DNA from: Paracoccus sp. M683
Lineage (GTDB): Bacteria; Pseudomonadota; Alphaproteobacteria; Rhodobacterales; Rhodobacteraceae
NCBI RefSeq assembly: GCF_007096355.1
Contig: NZ_VKDF01000003.1
Location: 124,001 to 188,000, forward strand
DNA length: 64,000 nt
Direction of reading: 5' to 3'
In this document: one piece after another, positions 17,288-28,365 of the stretch
Position numbering within the stretch: position 1 is the first letter of the stretch
Layout: every line of letters begins with the position of its first letter
Translations under genes and position numbers: made by a program
Notes under the pieces: generated by a model
The model's input: only the letters and a program-made list of their open reading frames with translations
Databases searched by the model: none
Told to the model about the DNA's origin: nothing

Positions 17288-18507
17288 GCTTCGGCCTCAC
17301 TTTCGCGCAATGCACCCAGATCGGGGCCAAGATCCTTGCCACGGCGCATTGGCGGACGCAGCCCGGCCAGCGCGTCGATGATGGATGACAGCCCGCGCGG
17401 CGCGAACAGAGTGACACAGACAAAGGCCAGCCCCAGAAGCACCTGCCACCAATCGACCCAGTTGACGGTATAGAAGCCAAGGTTCAGGTCGGGCGCCCGC
17501 CCCCCGGTGAACCAGCTTGACAGAAGCGACACCACCACCGCGCCGATGACCGCGCCATACAGTCGCCCGCGCCCGCCAATCGCCACCCAGACCGCCAGAT
17601 AGATCGAGGCGATGGGCGCCAGCTCTGCCGGGTTGATGATCCCGGCCTGCGGGTAATAAAGCGCCCCGGCAATGGCGCAGATCATCGCCGAAAGGGTGAA
17701 CACCGTCATCTTATAGGCCTCGACCGAATAGCCCAGAAACCGCACGCGGCTTTCGTCGTCGCGGATGGCGCGGATGACGCTGCCGAATTTGCCGCTGACC
17801 AGCCAGGCCGCCAACACATAGCACAACGCCAGAGCCGCCGCCGATGCCCAGAGGAACCAGACCGAAATATCTGCCTGTGACACATGGGTCAGGCCGGGGA
17901 TGTTCTGCAACCCGGACAGCCCGTTATTGCCGCGAAAGCCGCTGTCATTCTGATAAAGCCACAGCGCCAGCGCCAAGGTCATCGCCTGTGTCAGGATCGA
18001 CAGATAGACGCCATTCACGCGCGAGCGGAAGGCAAGCCAGCCGAACAGAAAGGCAAAGATGCCGGGCACCGCCAGCACCAGCAGAAGTTGCATCGGCAGG
18101 CTGCCTGCAAAGGCCCAGGTCAGCGGCAGCTCGGCAGATCCGACGACGCCGAAGATCTGGCCGGCAATGCCGTCACGGATCTCGGTGGCAGTGGGCGGGA
18201 TCTGGGCATTCATCAGCGTGGCGGTGACGATCTCGCCGGTGCGGGCATACATCAGCCACTGCCCGATCATATAACCGCCAAGGGCGAAAAACGCCATGTG
18301 GCCAAGCGACAGGATGCCGGCATAGCCCCAGACGAGATCCATCGCCAATGCGGCCAGCGCAAGGCATAGTGTCTTGCCAAGCGTCTTGACCATCGAGGTC
18401 GGGATCGCGCCGGTGCCTCCGGCCTCGGACATGACGGTTACGGTCAGGGTAAAAATCGCCAGTATTGCCAGAAAGGCCAGAACCGAGGGGTTTTTGCGGA
18501 TGAACAT
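17284..18507 (-). CDS. urtC: Urea ABC transporter permease UrtC
   Basis: A 407-residue inner-membrane permease with about ten hydrophobic segments, LivM-like. The conserved DLVWGYAGILSLGHMAFFALGG is split across residues 60-81, and the cytoplasmic coupling segment VIRAIRDDESRVRFLGY lies near residue 250. The long insert between the first helices is normal for UrtC. It is coupled to urtD by a 4-base overlap and lies five bases after urtB. Confidence 0.93.
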   Translation of the reverse strand: MFIRKNPSVLAFLAILAIFTLTVTVMSEAGGTGAIPTSMVKTLGKTLCLALAALAMDLVWGYAGILSLGHMAFFALGGYMIGQWLMYARTGEIVTATLMNAQIPPTATEIRDGIAGQIFGVVGSAELPLTWAFAGSLPMQLLLVLAVPGIFAFLFGWLAFRSRVNGVYLSILTQAMTLALALWLYQNDSGFRGNNGLSGLQNIPGLTHVSQADISVWFLWASAAALALCYVLAAWLVSGKFGSVIRAIRDDESRVRFLGYSVEAYKMTVFTLSAMICAIAGALYYPQAGIINPAELAPIASIYLAVWVAIGGRGRLYGAVIGAVVVSLLSSWFTGGRAPDLNLGFYTVNWVDWWQVLLGLAFVCVTLFAPRGLSSIIDALAGLRPPMRRGKDLGPDLGALRESEAEA

Positions 18508-18512
18508 GGGGA

Positions 18513-20417
18513 TCAGGCCTCTGCCGCGCGGCCCTTTTGCGGCATGATGCCGCGTGGCCGGAACTGGATGAAGATGATGATGAACAGGATCATATAGGTC
18601 TGGGCGGCCAGCGTATTCGCCGGGTTCAGCACCTCGATCCCCTTTTGCAGGCCACCGATCAGCGCGGCCCCGGCCAGCGTGCCCCAGATATTGCCGACCC
18701 CGCCGACAACCACCGTCATGAAGCTTTGCACGATGTAATCGCTGCCCAGTTCGGATGTGACCTTGGCAAACAGCCCGATGGCCACGCCTGCGATACCGGC
18801 GATGCCAGAGCCAAGACCAAATGTCATCATCGCCACGCGGTCGGGGTTGATCCCCATGCTTGCAGCCATGCCGGGGTTTTGCGTCACCGCGCGGACCTGA
18901 AGGCCCAGCCTTGTGCGGTTCATCACGATCAGGAACAGCCCCAGAAACAGCAGCGCCAGAACGAAGATCGCCACCCGGATCGAGCTGATCGAAACGTCAC
19001 CGCCAAAACTGACCGATCCTTCAAGCCATGCGGGGGCCGTCAGCGGACGGGCCTGTGTGCCGAAGATGTTCTTGGCGATCTGTTGCAATGCGATTGACAC
19101 GCCAAATGTCGCCAGCAGCGTTTCAAGCGGGCGCTTGGCCAGATGCTTGATGACCAGCTGATACAGCAGCACCCCGGCAAGGAAGGTCACGGCGAATGCC
19201 GCAGGCAGCGCCACGACAAGCGAGACCGTGCGATCGGAAATCAGCGTTTGCACCACATAGCCGGTATAGGCGCCCATCATGATGAACTCGCCATGGGCCA
19301 TATTGATGACGCCCATGACGCCAAAGGTGATGGCCAGCCCGATGGCCGCGAGGAAATAGATCGAGGCCAGAGACAGCGCGTCCAGCGCCAGATCGGCGGC
19401 CTGCAATGTGCCCTCGCGCGTGGCCATGCCGCGCAGGGCGGCGCGGGCGGCATCGGTTATCTTTGGTTCAGGCTCGACATAAAGGTCGGCAAATTGATGT
19501 GCCTCAAGCGCGGCCGTCACCTGATCGGCGCTGGCGGCGGGCGCGACCTTGCCCTCGGCCACCAGCGTGGCATAGGCCGCATCGCGGCGGTCGGGATCGG
19601 TCAGTTGCCCGATCGGAACCCCGCCCACGCCGCCATTCTGAATATTGCCGGCAAGAGCCGCCTTGATGTCTGCATCGCTTGGCCGGGCCTCGGCCAGGCC
19701 TGCATCGACCAGCAGGCGATAGGCCTCGGCGCGGGGCAGGGTGTCGCTGCCCGGTTCCAGTTCGGCGGCGAGATTGGCGCCCTCGGGCAGGGTCGTCGCG
19801 GCGATCCGGTTCGTGGTCAGCAATGGGTTCAGCACCGCCTGAAAATCGGCGCCGGTATCGCCGCCAAAACCGTCGATGGCGTCCAGCCGCGCCTGTGTGT
19901 CAGGGTCGAAACGGATGGTCAGCAGCCGTTCCAGACGGGCGCGACGTGCGGCCAGCACCGGGTCGGTTTCCGCCGCCGCCTCGCGCAGGGCTTGCAGATG
20001 GCTTTCATCGGGTTCCCGCGCGATGGCGGCCAGCGCGGCGCGGCGGCGGGCGGGGTCGGGATCGGTCAGTTGGAACTGCACCAGCGCCGCAGCGATCAGC
20101 CCGCGCACACCGGAATTGGGGCGCAGCGCCTTGACCTCGCCCTTGACAGGAACGCCGGTCACGGCATCAATCGCGGTATCGCCCTCGATGATGGCGAAAC
20201 GCTCGCCCGCAAGGCCAAGACGGCGATCCTCCCATGCCTCCAGCACCGGACCGGCCGAGGGGCCGGCCGTGGCCAGCGCCGCGATCACCGGGGCGATGGT
20301 CTGGCGAGAGGGTTTCGAAATCTGGTCGCGATGAGTGTCCAGCACGTTCGCCAGATCCTGCGCCCAGACAGGCGAGGCAGCCAGCAAGAGCAGCGAAAGA
20401 AGAAGGTGACGCATCAT
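18513..20417 (-). CDS. urtB: Urea ABC transporter permease UrtB
   Basis: A 634-residue permease with a signal peptide (SLLLLAASPVWAQ), then a long helical N-terminal domain of about 320 residues on the periplasmic side, then a LivH-like permease with GVMGVINMAHGEFIMMGAY and VGGVGNIWGTLAGA. The extra N domain separates UrtB from amino acid permeases. It lies 58 bases downstream of urtA, and this gap is the largest in the operon. The gap may carry a processing or attenuation signal, as often happens after binding-protein genes, though I could not define one. Confidence 0.92.
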   Translation of the reverse strand: MMRHLLLSLLLLAASPVWAQDLANVLDTHRDQISKPSRQTIAPVIAALATAGPSAGPVLEAWEDRRLGLAGERFAIIEGDTAIDAVTGVPVKGEVKALRPNSGVRGLIAAALVQFQLTDPDPARRRAALAAIAREPDESHLQALREAAAETDPVLAARRARLERLLTIRFDPDTQARLDAIDGFGGDTGADFQAVLNPLLTTNRIAATTLPEGANLAAELEPGSDTLPRAEAYRLLVDAGLAEARPSDADIKAALAGNIQNGGVGGVPIGQLTDPDRRDAAYATLVAEGKVAPAASADQVTAALEAHQFADLYVEPEPKITDAARAALRGMATREGTLQAADLALDALSLASIYFLAAIGLAITFGVMGVINMAHGEFIMMGAYTGYVVQTLISDRTVSLVVALPAAFAVTFLAGVLLYQLVIKHLAKRPLETLLATFGVSIALQQIAKNIFGTQARPLTAPAWLEGSVSFGGDVSISSIRVAIFVLALLFLGLFLIVMNRTRLGLQVRAVTQNPGMAASMGINPDRVAMMTFGLGSGIAGIAGVAIGLFAKVTSELGSDYIVQSFMTVVVGGVGNIWGTLAGAALIGGLQKGIEVLNPANTLAAQTYMILFIIIFIQFRPRGIMPQKGRAAEA

Positions 20418-20475
20418 GTCCGCCCGATTGGTTCAGATACGGCGACCCGGATGCGCCGGGCCACCGCTGCCTTGG

Positions 20476-21756
20476 TCAGTAATTCGACTGCACTTGCACG
20501 CAGCTATTGGTGGTGGTGTTCCACATGCCGCATTGCTTGCCCGGCCAATCGGCATCCAGCACGGCGCTTTCGGGCAGGAAATCGGTCCAGGCGTCGCCGG
20601 CCACCGGCTCGGTCTGGCTGACGATGTCGAACTGGCCATCGTCGCGGATCTCGCCGATCAGCACCGGCTTGGTCAGGTGGTGGTTCGGCAGAACCTGCGC
20701 CGTGCCGCCGGTCAGGTTGGGCACCTCGACGCCGACAATGGCATCCAGCACGGCATCGGTATCGGTGCTGCCTGCCTTTTCCACCGCCGCGACCCAGGCG
20801 TTGAAGCCGATCATCGTGGCCTCCATCGGGTCATTGGTCACGCGGGTCCCGCCCATCTTCGCCTTCCATTCGGCGATGAAGGCGGCATTGGCGTCACTCT
20901 CGGCGGTTTCAAAGTAATTCCAGGCGGCCAGATGCCCGACGAGGTTGGCGGTATCCAGACCCGACAATTCCTCTTCGCCCACCGAGAAGGCCATGACCGG
21001 GATGTCATCGGCGGAAACGCCCGCAGCGGCGAGTTCCTTGTAGAAACCCACATTGGCATCGCCATTGATGGTCGAGACGACGCCGACCTTCTTGCCGTCC
21101 TTCCCAAGCGCAACCACATCGGCCACGATCTTGGACCAGTCGGAATGACCAAAGGGGGTGTAGTTGACGAAGATATCACCCTCGGCGACGCCCTGAGCTT
21201 TCAGATAGCTTTCCAGAATGGTATTGGTCGTGCGCGGATAGACATAGTCGGTCCCCAGAAGCGCCCATTTCTCGACGCCCAGTTCCTCGGTCATGTATTC
21301 GACCGCAGGGATCGCCTGCTGGTTCGGCGCGGCGCCGGTATAGATGACGTTCTTGCTGCTTTCCTCGCCCTCATATTGCACCGGATAGAACAGCAGCCCG
21401 TTCAACTCCTCGATCACCGGCAGCACCGATTTGCGGCTTACCGAGGTCCAGCAACCAAAGATCGCATCGACGCCCTGCACGCTGATCAACTCGCGCGCCT
21501 TTTCCGCGAAAAGCGGCCAGTCCGAGGCCGGATCGACCACCACGGCCTCGATCTGCTTGCCAAGGATGCCGCCCTTGGCGTTCTGCTGATCCACCAGCAT
21601 CAGCACGGTATCCTTCAGCGTGGTTTCCGAAATCGCCATCGTCCCCGAAAGCGAATGCAGCACCCCGATCTTGATCGTTTCATCCTGCGCCCATGCGGCA
21701 GCCGCAAAGGCCATCACCGCGCAGCCGGCCATCAGGCCCTTCATCACTCGCGTCAT
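20476..21756 (-). CDS. urtA: Urea ABC transporter substrate-binding protein UrtA
   Basis: A 426-residue periplasmic binding protein. A signal peptide ends in AAAAWA-QDETIKIG. The mature part begins with the UrtA-type IGVLHSLSGTMAISE and contains LYPVQYEGEESS and YVYPRTTNTIL, both typical of UrtA. I chose ATG at 21756, since the in-frame extension to 21834 adds a charged stretch before the signal peptide. Urease lies immediately upstream on the same strand, so captured urea is hydrolysed in the cytoplasm. A long upstream gap (280 bases) suggests its own promoter. Confidence 0.92.
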   Translation of the reverse strand: MTRVMKGLMAGCAVMAFAAAAWAQDETIKIGVLHSLSGTMAISETTLKDTVLMLVDQQNAKGGILGKQIEAVVVDPASDWPLFAEKARELISVQGVDAIFGCWTSVSRKSVLPVIEELNGLLFYPVQYEGEESSKNVIYTGAAPNQQAIPAVEYMTEELGVEKWALLGTDYVYPRTTNTILESYLKAQGVAEGDIFVNYTPFGHSDWSKIVADVVALGKDGKKVGVVSTINGDANVGFYKELAAAGVSADDIPVMAFSVGEEELSGLDTANLVGHLAAWNYFETAESDANAAFIAEWKAKMGGTRVTNDPMEATMIGFNAWVAAVEKAGSTDTDAVLDAIVGVEVPNLTGGTAQVLPNHHLTKPVLIGEIRDDGQFDIVSQTEPVAGDAWTDFLPESAVLDADWPGKQCGMWNTTTNSCVQVQSNY

Positions 21757-21847
21757 TCTTCGTCCCCAGATTTTTGGCCGCAGAGACGCTGCCGCTTCCC
21801 CCGGCAGGGGCGCGGTGCTAGTCTGACGCGGCAACCTTGTTGCACCC

Positions 21848-21884
21848 GTGCGGCGGTGTCGTTTCCAAGGCTTCGCCGCCGCAC
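21848..21884. promoter_or_regulatory. Inverted repeat upstream of urtA
   Basis: Perfect 9-base arms, GTGCGGCGG (21848-21856) and CCGCCGCAC (21876-21884), are separated by 19 bases. They lie about 92-128 bases upstream of the urtA start in the gap between ureG and urtA. It could be an operator or a hairpin in the leader; the long loop favours a protein site. Confidence 0.4.
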
Positions 21885-22036
21885 ACTACCGGTCTGTATC
21901 CGACCTTTCGCACTTGCAGCAAAAGCTGCCGAAGGGCCGAGGGCAATGATTTGCGGCGCTTTTTCGCAGGCCCGCCCGGATCTGCTGAATTTCGCGCCAC
22001 CCGCCGTGCGGGCTGGTCAATTCACGGGCAACCCGC

Positions 22037-22654
22037 CTATCCGCGCGGCTTAAGGCCCCCCTCGCGGATCAGAAAATCGGCAATCTCGGCCACGCCCTGA
22101 TCATGCCGCAGCGCCGCCATCACCACCGCCCGCCCGGCCCGAGAGGCCCGCGCATCGCTTTCCAGCAGTGCCGTATCGACGCCGACATGCGGGCCCAGAT
22201 CGGTCTTGTTCACCACCAGCAGATCGGATCGCGCCAGCCCCGGCCCCTTCTTGCGCGGAATATCCTGCCCGGCGGCGGTGTCGATGACATAGATCGTCAG
22301 ATCCGCCAGTTCCGGGCTGAAGGTCGCGGCCAGATTGTCGCCACCGGATTCGATCAGGATCAGTTCCAGGTCGGGAAAGGCCGCGTTCAGGTCGGCGATG
22401 GCGGCCAGGTTGATGCTGGCATCCTCGCGAATTGCGGTATGGGGGCAGCCGCCGGTCTCGACGCCCCTGATCCGCTCCTGCGGCAGGACCTGGGCGCGCA
22501 TCAACGCCTCGGCATCCTCGCGGGTATAGATGTCATTCGTTACCACGGCCATCGACAGGCGCGGGGCCAGCGCGCGGGCCAGCTTCTCGGTCAGCGTGGT
22601 CTTGCCTGCGCCGACCGGGCCGCCGATGCCGACGCGAAGGGGTCCATTGCTCAT
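22037..22654 (-). CDS. ureG: Urease accessory protein UreG
   Basis: A 205-residue GTPase that drives nickel insertion into urease. The P-loop is [11 protein letters not shown] (about residues 11-21). Further family marks are the metal-binding [19 protein letters not shown] and [19 protein letters not shown]. Its start overlaps the ureF stop by four bases. It is the last urease accessory gene before the urt genes. Confidence 0.96.
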   Translation of the reverse strand: MSNGPLRVGIGGPVGAGKTTLTEKLARALAPRLSMAVVTNDIYTREDAEALMRAQVLPQERIRGVETGGCPHTAIREDASINLAAIADLNAAFPDLELILIESGGDNLAATFSPELADLTIYVIDTAAGQDIPRKKGPGLARSDLLVVNKTDLGPHVGVDTALLESDARASRAGRAVVMAALRHDQGVAEIADFLIREGGLKPRG

Positions 22655-23316
22655 GTCCTGAAAATCCTCGTTTCCATCGTCTCATGCCGGGCCTGCGCGA
22701 TCTCGGCGCCAATCGCGCAGCCTCCCAGATCGTCCTCTGATGCCACTGCCGCCCGCGCCGACAACCGCAGGATCAGCGGCGCCAGATCGGCCAGCACCTG
22801 CTGACCCTCACCTTGCCCCAAAGGCAGAAACCGCACCGCCGCCTGAACCAGGGCCAGCGCCTGCCCATGCAGATAAAGCCCGATCATCTCGGCGGCAGGC
22901 AGACCCAGCCCCGCACAGGCGCGACCCACGGCCACCGGCAAAGGCGCAGGCGAGGCGTCCGCCCCCATCAACCCCGCCGCGACCCGCGCGAAAGCCGCAC
23001 CCTGTTCCATCACCTCGGTGAACCGCTCGGCGGTCAGACACATCGCCCGCGCCAGATCGGCCAGCGCGCCATGATGCGCCCCATCCTGCAAGGCCAGCGA
23101 CAGGATCACCGCATCCGACCAGCCAGAACCATATTCCAGCACATCCACAATCCACCGTGCCAGCGTCGCCCCATCCCGCACCGCGCCGCTATCCATCGCC
23201 CATTCCAGCCCCTGCGCATAGGCGAATGCCCCGGTCGGAAAGGCCGGAGACAGCAGCTGAACCGCCAGCAGGCGCCCCGCTTCAATGGGAATGACCGAAT
23301 GTCCGTCCATGACCAT
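22651..23316 (-). CDS. ureF: Urease accessory protein UreF
   Basis: A 221-residue helical accessory protein that works with UreD/UreG during nickel loading. Family marks are [20 protein letters not shown] near residue 20 and the [13 protein letters not shown] region near residue 160. I chose ATG at 23316 because GGGAGGGG stands five bases upstream; a second ATG at 23310 is possible. The start lies inside the 3' end of ureE, an overlap of about 35 bases, unusually long for this operon. Confidence 0.9.
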   Translation of the reverse strand: MVMDGHSVIPIEAGRLLAVQLLSPAFPTGAFAYAQGLEWAMDSGAVRDGATLARWIVDVLEYGSGWSDAVILSLALQDGAHHGALADLARAMCLTAERFTEVMEQGAAFARVAAGLMGADASPAPLPVAVGRACAGLGLPAAEMIGLYLHGQALALVQAAVRFLPLGQGEGQQVLADLAPLILRLSARAAVASEDDLGGCAIGAEIAQARHETMETRIFRT

Positions 23317-23755
23317 AGGCCCCTCCCTCAGGGCGGAACGGGGCAAAGCTGCGAGTGATCGTCGCGCCCAGTTGCACCAGCATCGCCTCAAGCACCGGAT
23401 CGGCGCGGATCACCAGATGATCGCCCGCCAGGTCGCAGGGGCAATGCCGGTTGCCGATATGCCAGGCCAGACGCGGCAGATCGCCCGAAATCACCAGAAC
23501 CTGCTCGCGCGCCTCGACCACCTCGACCACGCGGCCATCGTCCAAGGCAAAAGCGGCGCCGACCGAAAGGCTGATCGTCTGCGGCAGATCCACCAGAAAC
23601 CCCGCACCGCCATCCGTCACCAGCCGCTTGCGCCGCAAACAGCGCCCCTCGTAATCCAGCACCACACGCCCGGCCACCGCCCGGCCATGGCCTGCCTCAA
23701 GAACCGCGCCCGCCACGCCCAGATCCATGGGTTTCTCTTTCGCATAAATACCCAT
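23282..23755 (-). CDS. ureE: Urease accessory protein UreE
   Basis: A 157-residue nickel metallochaperone. The peptide-binding N domain holds LRRKRLVTDGGAGFLVDLP and the metal-binding C domain holds AWHIGNRHCPCDL, with the expected histidine near residue 97. The tail is short and only mildly histidine-rich ([11 protein letters not shown]), unlike the long His tails of some UreE. ATG at 23755 follows GAGG at a good distance. An alternative TTG lies four codons upstream, overlapping the ureC stop. Confidence 0.9.
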   Translation of the reverse strand: MGIYAKEKPMDLGVAGAVLEAGHGRAVAGRVVLDYEGRCLRRKRLVTDGGAGFLVDLPQTISLSVGAAFALDDGRVVEVVEAREQVLVISGDLPRLAWHIGNRHCPCDLAGDHLVIRADPVLEAMLVQLGATITRSFAPFRPEGGAYGHGRTFGHSH

Positions 23756-23763
23756 TTCCGACC

Positions 23764-25467
<1,704 letters not shown>

Positions 25468-25773
25468 CTACAGCGCCCCCATGACTTTGGCGTTGAACCC
25501 CCAGACGGCGCGACCGCCCGCATAGGGGATCAGCCGCACCTCGCGGCGTTGGCCGGGTTCGAACCGGACGGCGGTTCCGGCGGGAATATCCAGCCGCATC
25601 CCGCGCGCGGCGGCGCGGTCGAAATCAAGCCCCGCATTCGTCTCGGCAAAGTGGTAATGGCTGCCGACCTGCATGGGGCGGTCGCCGGTATTGGCGACCA
25701 TCAGGGTGATCGTCTGGCGGTTCGCGTTCAGGGTGATCGTGCCTTCAGCGGGGATGATTTCACCGGGGATCAT
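25468..25773 (-). CDS. ureB: Urease subunit beta
   Basis: A 101-residue structural subunit of urease. The opening [13 protein letters not shown] and the middle [19 protein letters not shown] are diagnostic. It sits three bases after the hupE-like gene and abuts ureC. Its separation from ureA by hupE is a variant of the usual ureABC order. Confidence 0.96.
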   Translation of the reverse strand: MIPGEIIPAEGTITLNANRQTITLMVANTGDRPMQVGSHYHFAETNAGLDFDRAAARGMRLDIPAGTAVRFEPGQRREVRLIPYAGGRAVWGFNAKVMGAL

Positions 25774-25776
25774 GGC

Positions 25777-26340
25777 TTATCCCGCCAGTGCCAGGACGAG
25801 GCCGCCAAGCGCGGTGCCGGCGCCGGCCAGTCGCAAGGTCAGCGCCGGAACCGTGCGGCCTGCCGCAATGCCCAGCAGATGCAGCAGCGCCGTGGCCACG
25901 GCGAAACCGGCGGCATAGATCACCAGACCTTGCGCCGGACCTTCCGCCCCATGCGCCCAGCCATGGGCAAAGCCAAAACCGGCGGCCATGGCAGCCATCG
26001 CGGCAAGCGGCAGCCGGACGGCAAGTGCGACCAGCGCGCCCAGCACGATGACCGAGGCCATAATCGCAGGCTCGACCACCGGGAAAGGCAAACCTGCCCA
26101 ACCCGCGACACCGCCCGCAATCATGGCCGCGACGAAGCCGAGCGGCATAAGCCACACGGCGCGCCCGCCCGCCTGCGCCGCCAGCAGACCAAGTGCCACC
26201 ATGGCCAGTATGTGATCGGTTCCGCCAAGCGGATGGCCAAAGCCGCCCGCGAATGTGCCCGTGTCATGACCCGGATGGGCCAGCGCAGCCACCGGCAGCA
26301 GGGTGGTGATCACTGCGGTATGGGCGAACAGCTTTTTCAT
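25777..26340 (-). CDS. HupE/UreJ family nickel permease
   Basis: A 187-residue inner-membrane protein. After a signal-like N-terminus ending in ALA it begins with HPGHD, then has the nickel-ligand motif HPLGGTDHILAMVALGLLA and about six hydrophobic segments, including GFAHGWAHGAEG. These match HupE/UreJ, which supply nickel. Its place between ureA and ureB in a tight operon points to nickel supply for urease. Direct transport is inferred from the family. Confidence 0.9.
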   Translation of the reverse strand: MKKLFAHTAVITTLLPVAALAHPGHDTGTFAGGFGHPLGGTDHILAMVALGLLAAQAGGRAVWLMPLGFVAAMIAGGVAGWAGLPFPVVEPAIMASVIVLGALVALAVRLPLAAMAAMAAGFGFAHGWAHGAEGPAQGLVIYAAGFAVATALLHLLGIAAGRTVPALTLRLAGAGTALGGLVLALAG

Positions 26341-26351
26341 CGGAAGAACTC

Positions 26352-26654
26352 CTATCGAATGGGATGATGGACGGTAACCAGCTTGGTTCCGTCGGGAAAG
26401 GTGGCCTCGACCTGGACGGTTTCGATCATCGAGGGGATGCCCTCCATGCAGTCTTCGGCGCGGATCACCTCGGCGCCCTCGGCCATCAGGTCGGCGACGG
26501 AACGGCCGTCGCGGGCGCCCTCGACCACGAAATCGGTGATCAGCGCGATGGCCTCGGGATGGTTCAGCTTGACGCCGCGCGCCAGACGGCCACGCGCGAC
26601 CATGGCGGCAAGGCTGACCAACAGCTTGTCCTTCTCGCGAGGGGTCAGGTTCAT
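26352..26654 (-). CDS. ureA: Urease subunit gamma
   Basis: A 100-residue structural subunit. [19 protein letters not shown] at the start and [21 protein letters not shown] in the middle are canonical. It is preceded by ureD nine bases upstream and followed by the hupE-like gene. Confidence 0.97.
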   Translation of the reverse strand: MNLTPREKDKLLVSLAAMVARGRLARGVKLNHPEAIALITDFVVEGARDGRSVADLMAEGAEVIRAEDCMEGIPSMIETVQVEATFPDGTKLVTVHHPIR

Positions 26655-26663
26655 TCGGCTCTC

Positions 26664-27467
26664 CTAGTTCTGCCAGACGCGGGGCAAGCCGCCCGGACGC
26701 AGGGCTTCGATCAATCGCATCATCTGGCGCCGCAGCGGCCAGGCATCGGGGGCAAGGCAGCGCACCACCAGCAGCCCCTCGCGGGCCGAGGCGGCGGCGG
26801 TCACGCCGGGCTCGTCCAGAACCGCCCGCAGGCTGGGCAGCGCGTCGACCGCCGGATCGCCGGCCATGACCAGCACCGCCATTGCCCGCATGCCGCCCAG
26901 CAGGGCCGCCCCCCCAAAGCGGGTCATCGCGGCATCGTCCATCCTGAACGGATCCAGCAGCACCGGGCGGCCGTCGCGCAGGATCAATCGCCGGTCTGCA
27001 AAGGCCAGCCGCGTGACATGCTCGCCCATCGCGGCCCGGCCCAGGACGACGGTTTCAATCCCCAGGAATCGCGCCTTTCCCGTCAGCTCCACCCGCGTTT
27101 CGCGATGCAGCGCGGCACCGTTGAACAGGATCGTTTCCTGCGGCAGCCAATCCAGGCCCGCACCATCGCCAAGCGTCAGGCTGATCCGGGCATGGGCGGG
27201 CGGGCCATCGGCGCGATAGGCGCGCTCGGCCGTCTGGGTGGTGACGACGGCGCGCATGCCTTGCCCAAGCGCCACCGACAGATCCAGCCTGTCGCCCGAT
27301 GTCAGCCCGCCAGAGGTGTTCAGGAACACGATTTCGGGGCAGGGGCCATGGCAGCGCGGCAGCATCACCTTGGCCGAACCCGATTGCCGCAGGCGGCACA
27401 GCCGGCCGCCGTCAAAGGCGATCTCGGCCTGGCCGCTGCTGCGCTGAAATGGGGTGCCGTCCAACAT
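26664..27467 (-). CDS. ureD: Urease accessory protein UreD
   Basis: A 267-residue accessory protein that binds apo-urease and carries nickel from UreG/UreF. Family marks are FLNTSGGLTSGDRL near residue 50, VTTQTAERAYRA and LPQETILFNGAALHRET. It is the first gene of the nitrogen block, and its promoter should lie in the 330-base gap shared with the divergent frr gene. Confidence 0.93.
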   Translation of the reverse strand: MLDGTPFQRSSGQAEIAFDGGRLCRLRQSGSAKVMLPRCHGPCPEIVFLNTSGGLTSGDRLDLSVALGQGMRAVVTTQTAERAYRADGPPAHARISLTLGDGAGLDWLPQETILFNGAALHRETRVELTGKARFLGIETVVLGRAAMGEHVTRLAFADRRLILRDGRPVLLDPFRMDDAAMTRFGGAALLGGMRAMAVLVMAGDPAVDALPSLRAVLDEPGVTAAASAREGLLVVRCLAPDAWPLRRQMMRLIEALRPGGLPRVWQN

Positions 27468-27492
27468 GAGCGCAGCCTTGGCATGCGATCCC

Positions 27493-27680
27493 GGTGACGA
27501 ACAACGGGTGGACCATCCGCCTTGGCCATGGTGACGAAAACGGCGGGATTGCTGATCGTCGATTGGGCAGGGTGATGAAATTGCAGGCAGATCGCGAATG
27601 GCCTGCGTGATTGGCCATGGTGATGAAGGCCGGCCGCGCGATGTCGCAGATCAGCCGCGCAGGGGTGGGTGCGCCAATGG
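27493..27680. repeat. Degenerate direct repeats in the ureD-frr intergenic region
   Basis: The 330 bases between divergent ureD and frr contain no gene that I can support. The nonamer GGTGAYGAA occurs four times on the plus strand (27493, 27530, 27571, 27619), spaced 37-48 bases, and three of the copies are preceded or followed by TTGGCCAT or TTGGGCA. This looks like a decayed tandem array of about 40 bases per unit. It could hold binding sites for a regulator of urease, but no known motif was matched. Confidence 0.45.
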
Positions 27681-27797
27681 AGGGGTGGATATGCGGGCCG
27701 ATGCGCGGGATCATGCGCGCCGGGACGGGCAAAGGCTTTGCCATGGCCGGTCATTGTGGTTACAAGCTGACGAAACAGAACACACAGGCAGGCCGAC

Positions 27798-28361
27798 ATG
27801 GCAGAGGAATTTGAAGTCGATACCGACGATCTGGAACGTCGGATGAAGGGCGCGATGGAGGCGTTGCGCCATGAATTCGGCAGTTTGCGGACCGGGCGCG
27901 CCTCGGCCAGCATGGTCGAGCCGATCATGGTGGACGCCTATGGCAGTCTGACGCCGATCAACCAGGTCGGCACGGTGAACGTGCCCGAACCGCGCATGGT
28001 TACCATCAATATCTGGGATAAGGCGTTGGTCGGAAAGGCGGAAAAGGCGATCCGCGAATCCGGTCTGGGGATCAATCCGCAGCTGAATGGCACCATCATC
28101 ATGCTGCCGATTCCCGAGCTGAACGAAGAACGCCGGCGCGACTTGACCAAGGTTGCCGCGCAATATGCCGAAAGCGCCCGCGTGGCGATCCGCAACGTGC
28201 GCCGCGACGGTATGGACCAGATCAAGAAGGGCAAGGCCGCCGGCATGTCCGAGGACGACCAGAAGCTGTGGGAATCCGAGGTGCAGGACCTGACCAACAA
28301 GATGATCGCTGCCGTCGATCAGGCGCTAGAGGCCAAGCAGGCCGAGATCATGCAGGTCTGA
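27798..28361 (+). CDS. frr: Ribosome recycling factor
   Basis: A 187-residue protein that splits the post-termination ribosome with EF-G. Family marks are [20 protein letters not shown] (about residues 33-52), [14 protein letters not shown] and the C-terminal [12 protein letters not shown] helix. It opens the conserved frr-uppS-cdsA-dxr-rseP-bamA-skp run; uridylate kinase, often just upstream, is not present here. Confidence 0.97.
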   Translation: MAEEFEVDTDDLERRMKGAMEALRHEFGSLRTGRASASMVEPIMVDAYGSLTPINQVGTVNVPEPRMVTINIWDKALVGKAEKAIRESGLGINPQLNGTIIMLPIPELNEERRRDLTKVAAQYAESARVAIRNVRRDGMDQIKKGKAAGMSEDDQKLWESEVQDLTNKMIAAVDQALEAKQAEIMQV

Positions 28362-28365
28362 CCAG

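Noticed and set aside
21757..22036. Sigma-54/NtrC-type promoter upstream of urtA
   Set aside because: A GG...TTGC pair near 21835-21850 on the minus strand has the wrong spacing (12 instead of 10 bases between GG and GC), so it does not meet the -24/-12 rule.
27468..27797. Small frames in the ureD-frr gap (for example from 27598)
   Set aside because: They are short, lack a ribosome-binding site and run through the degenerate repeats or into frr in another frame.
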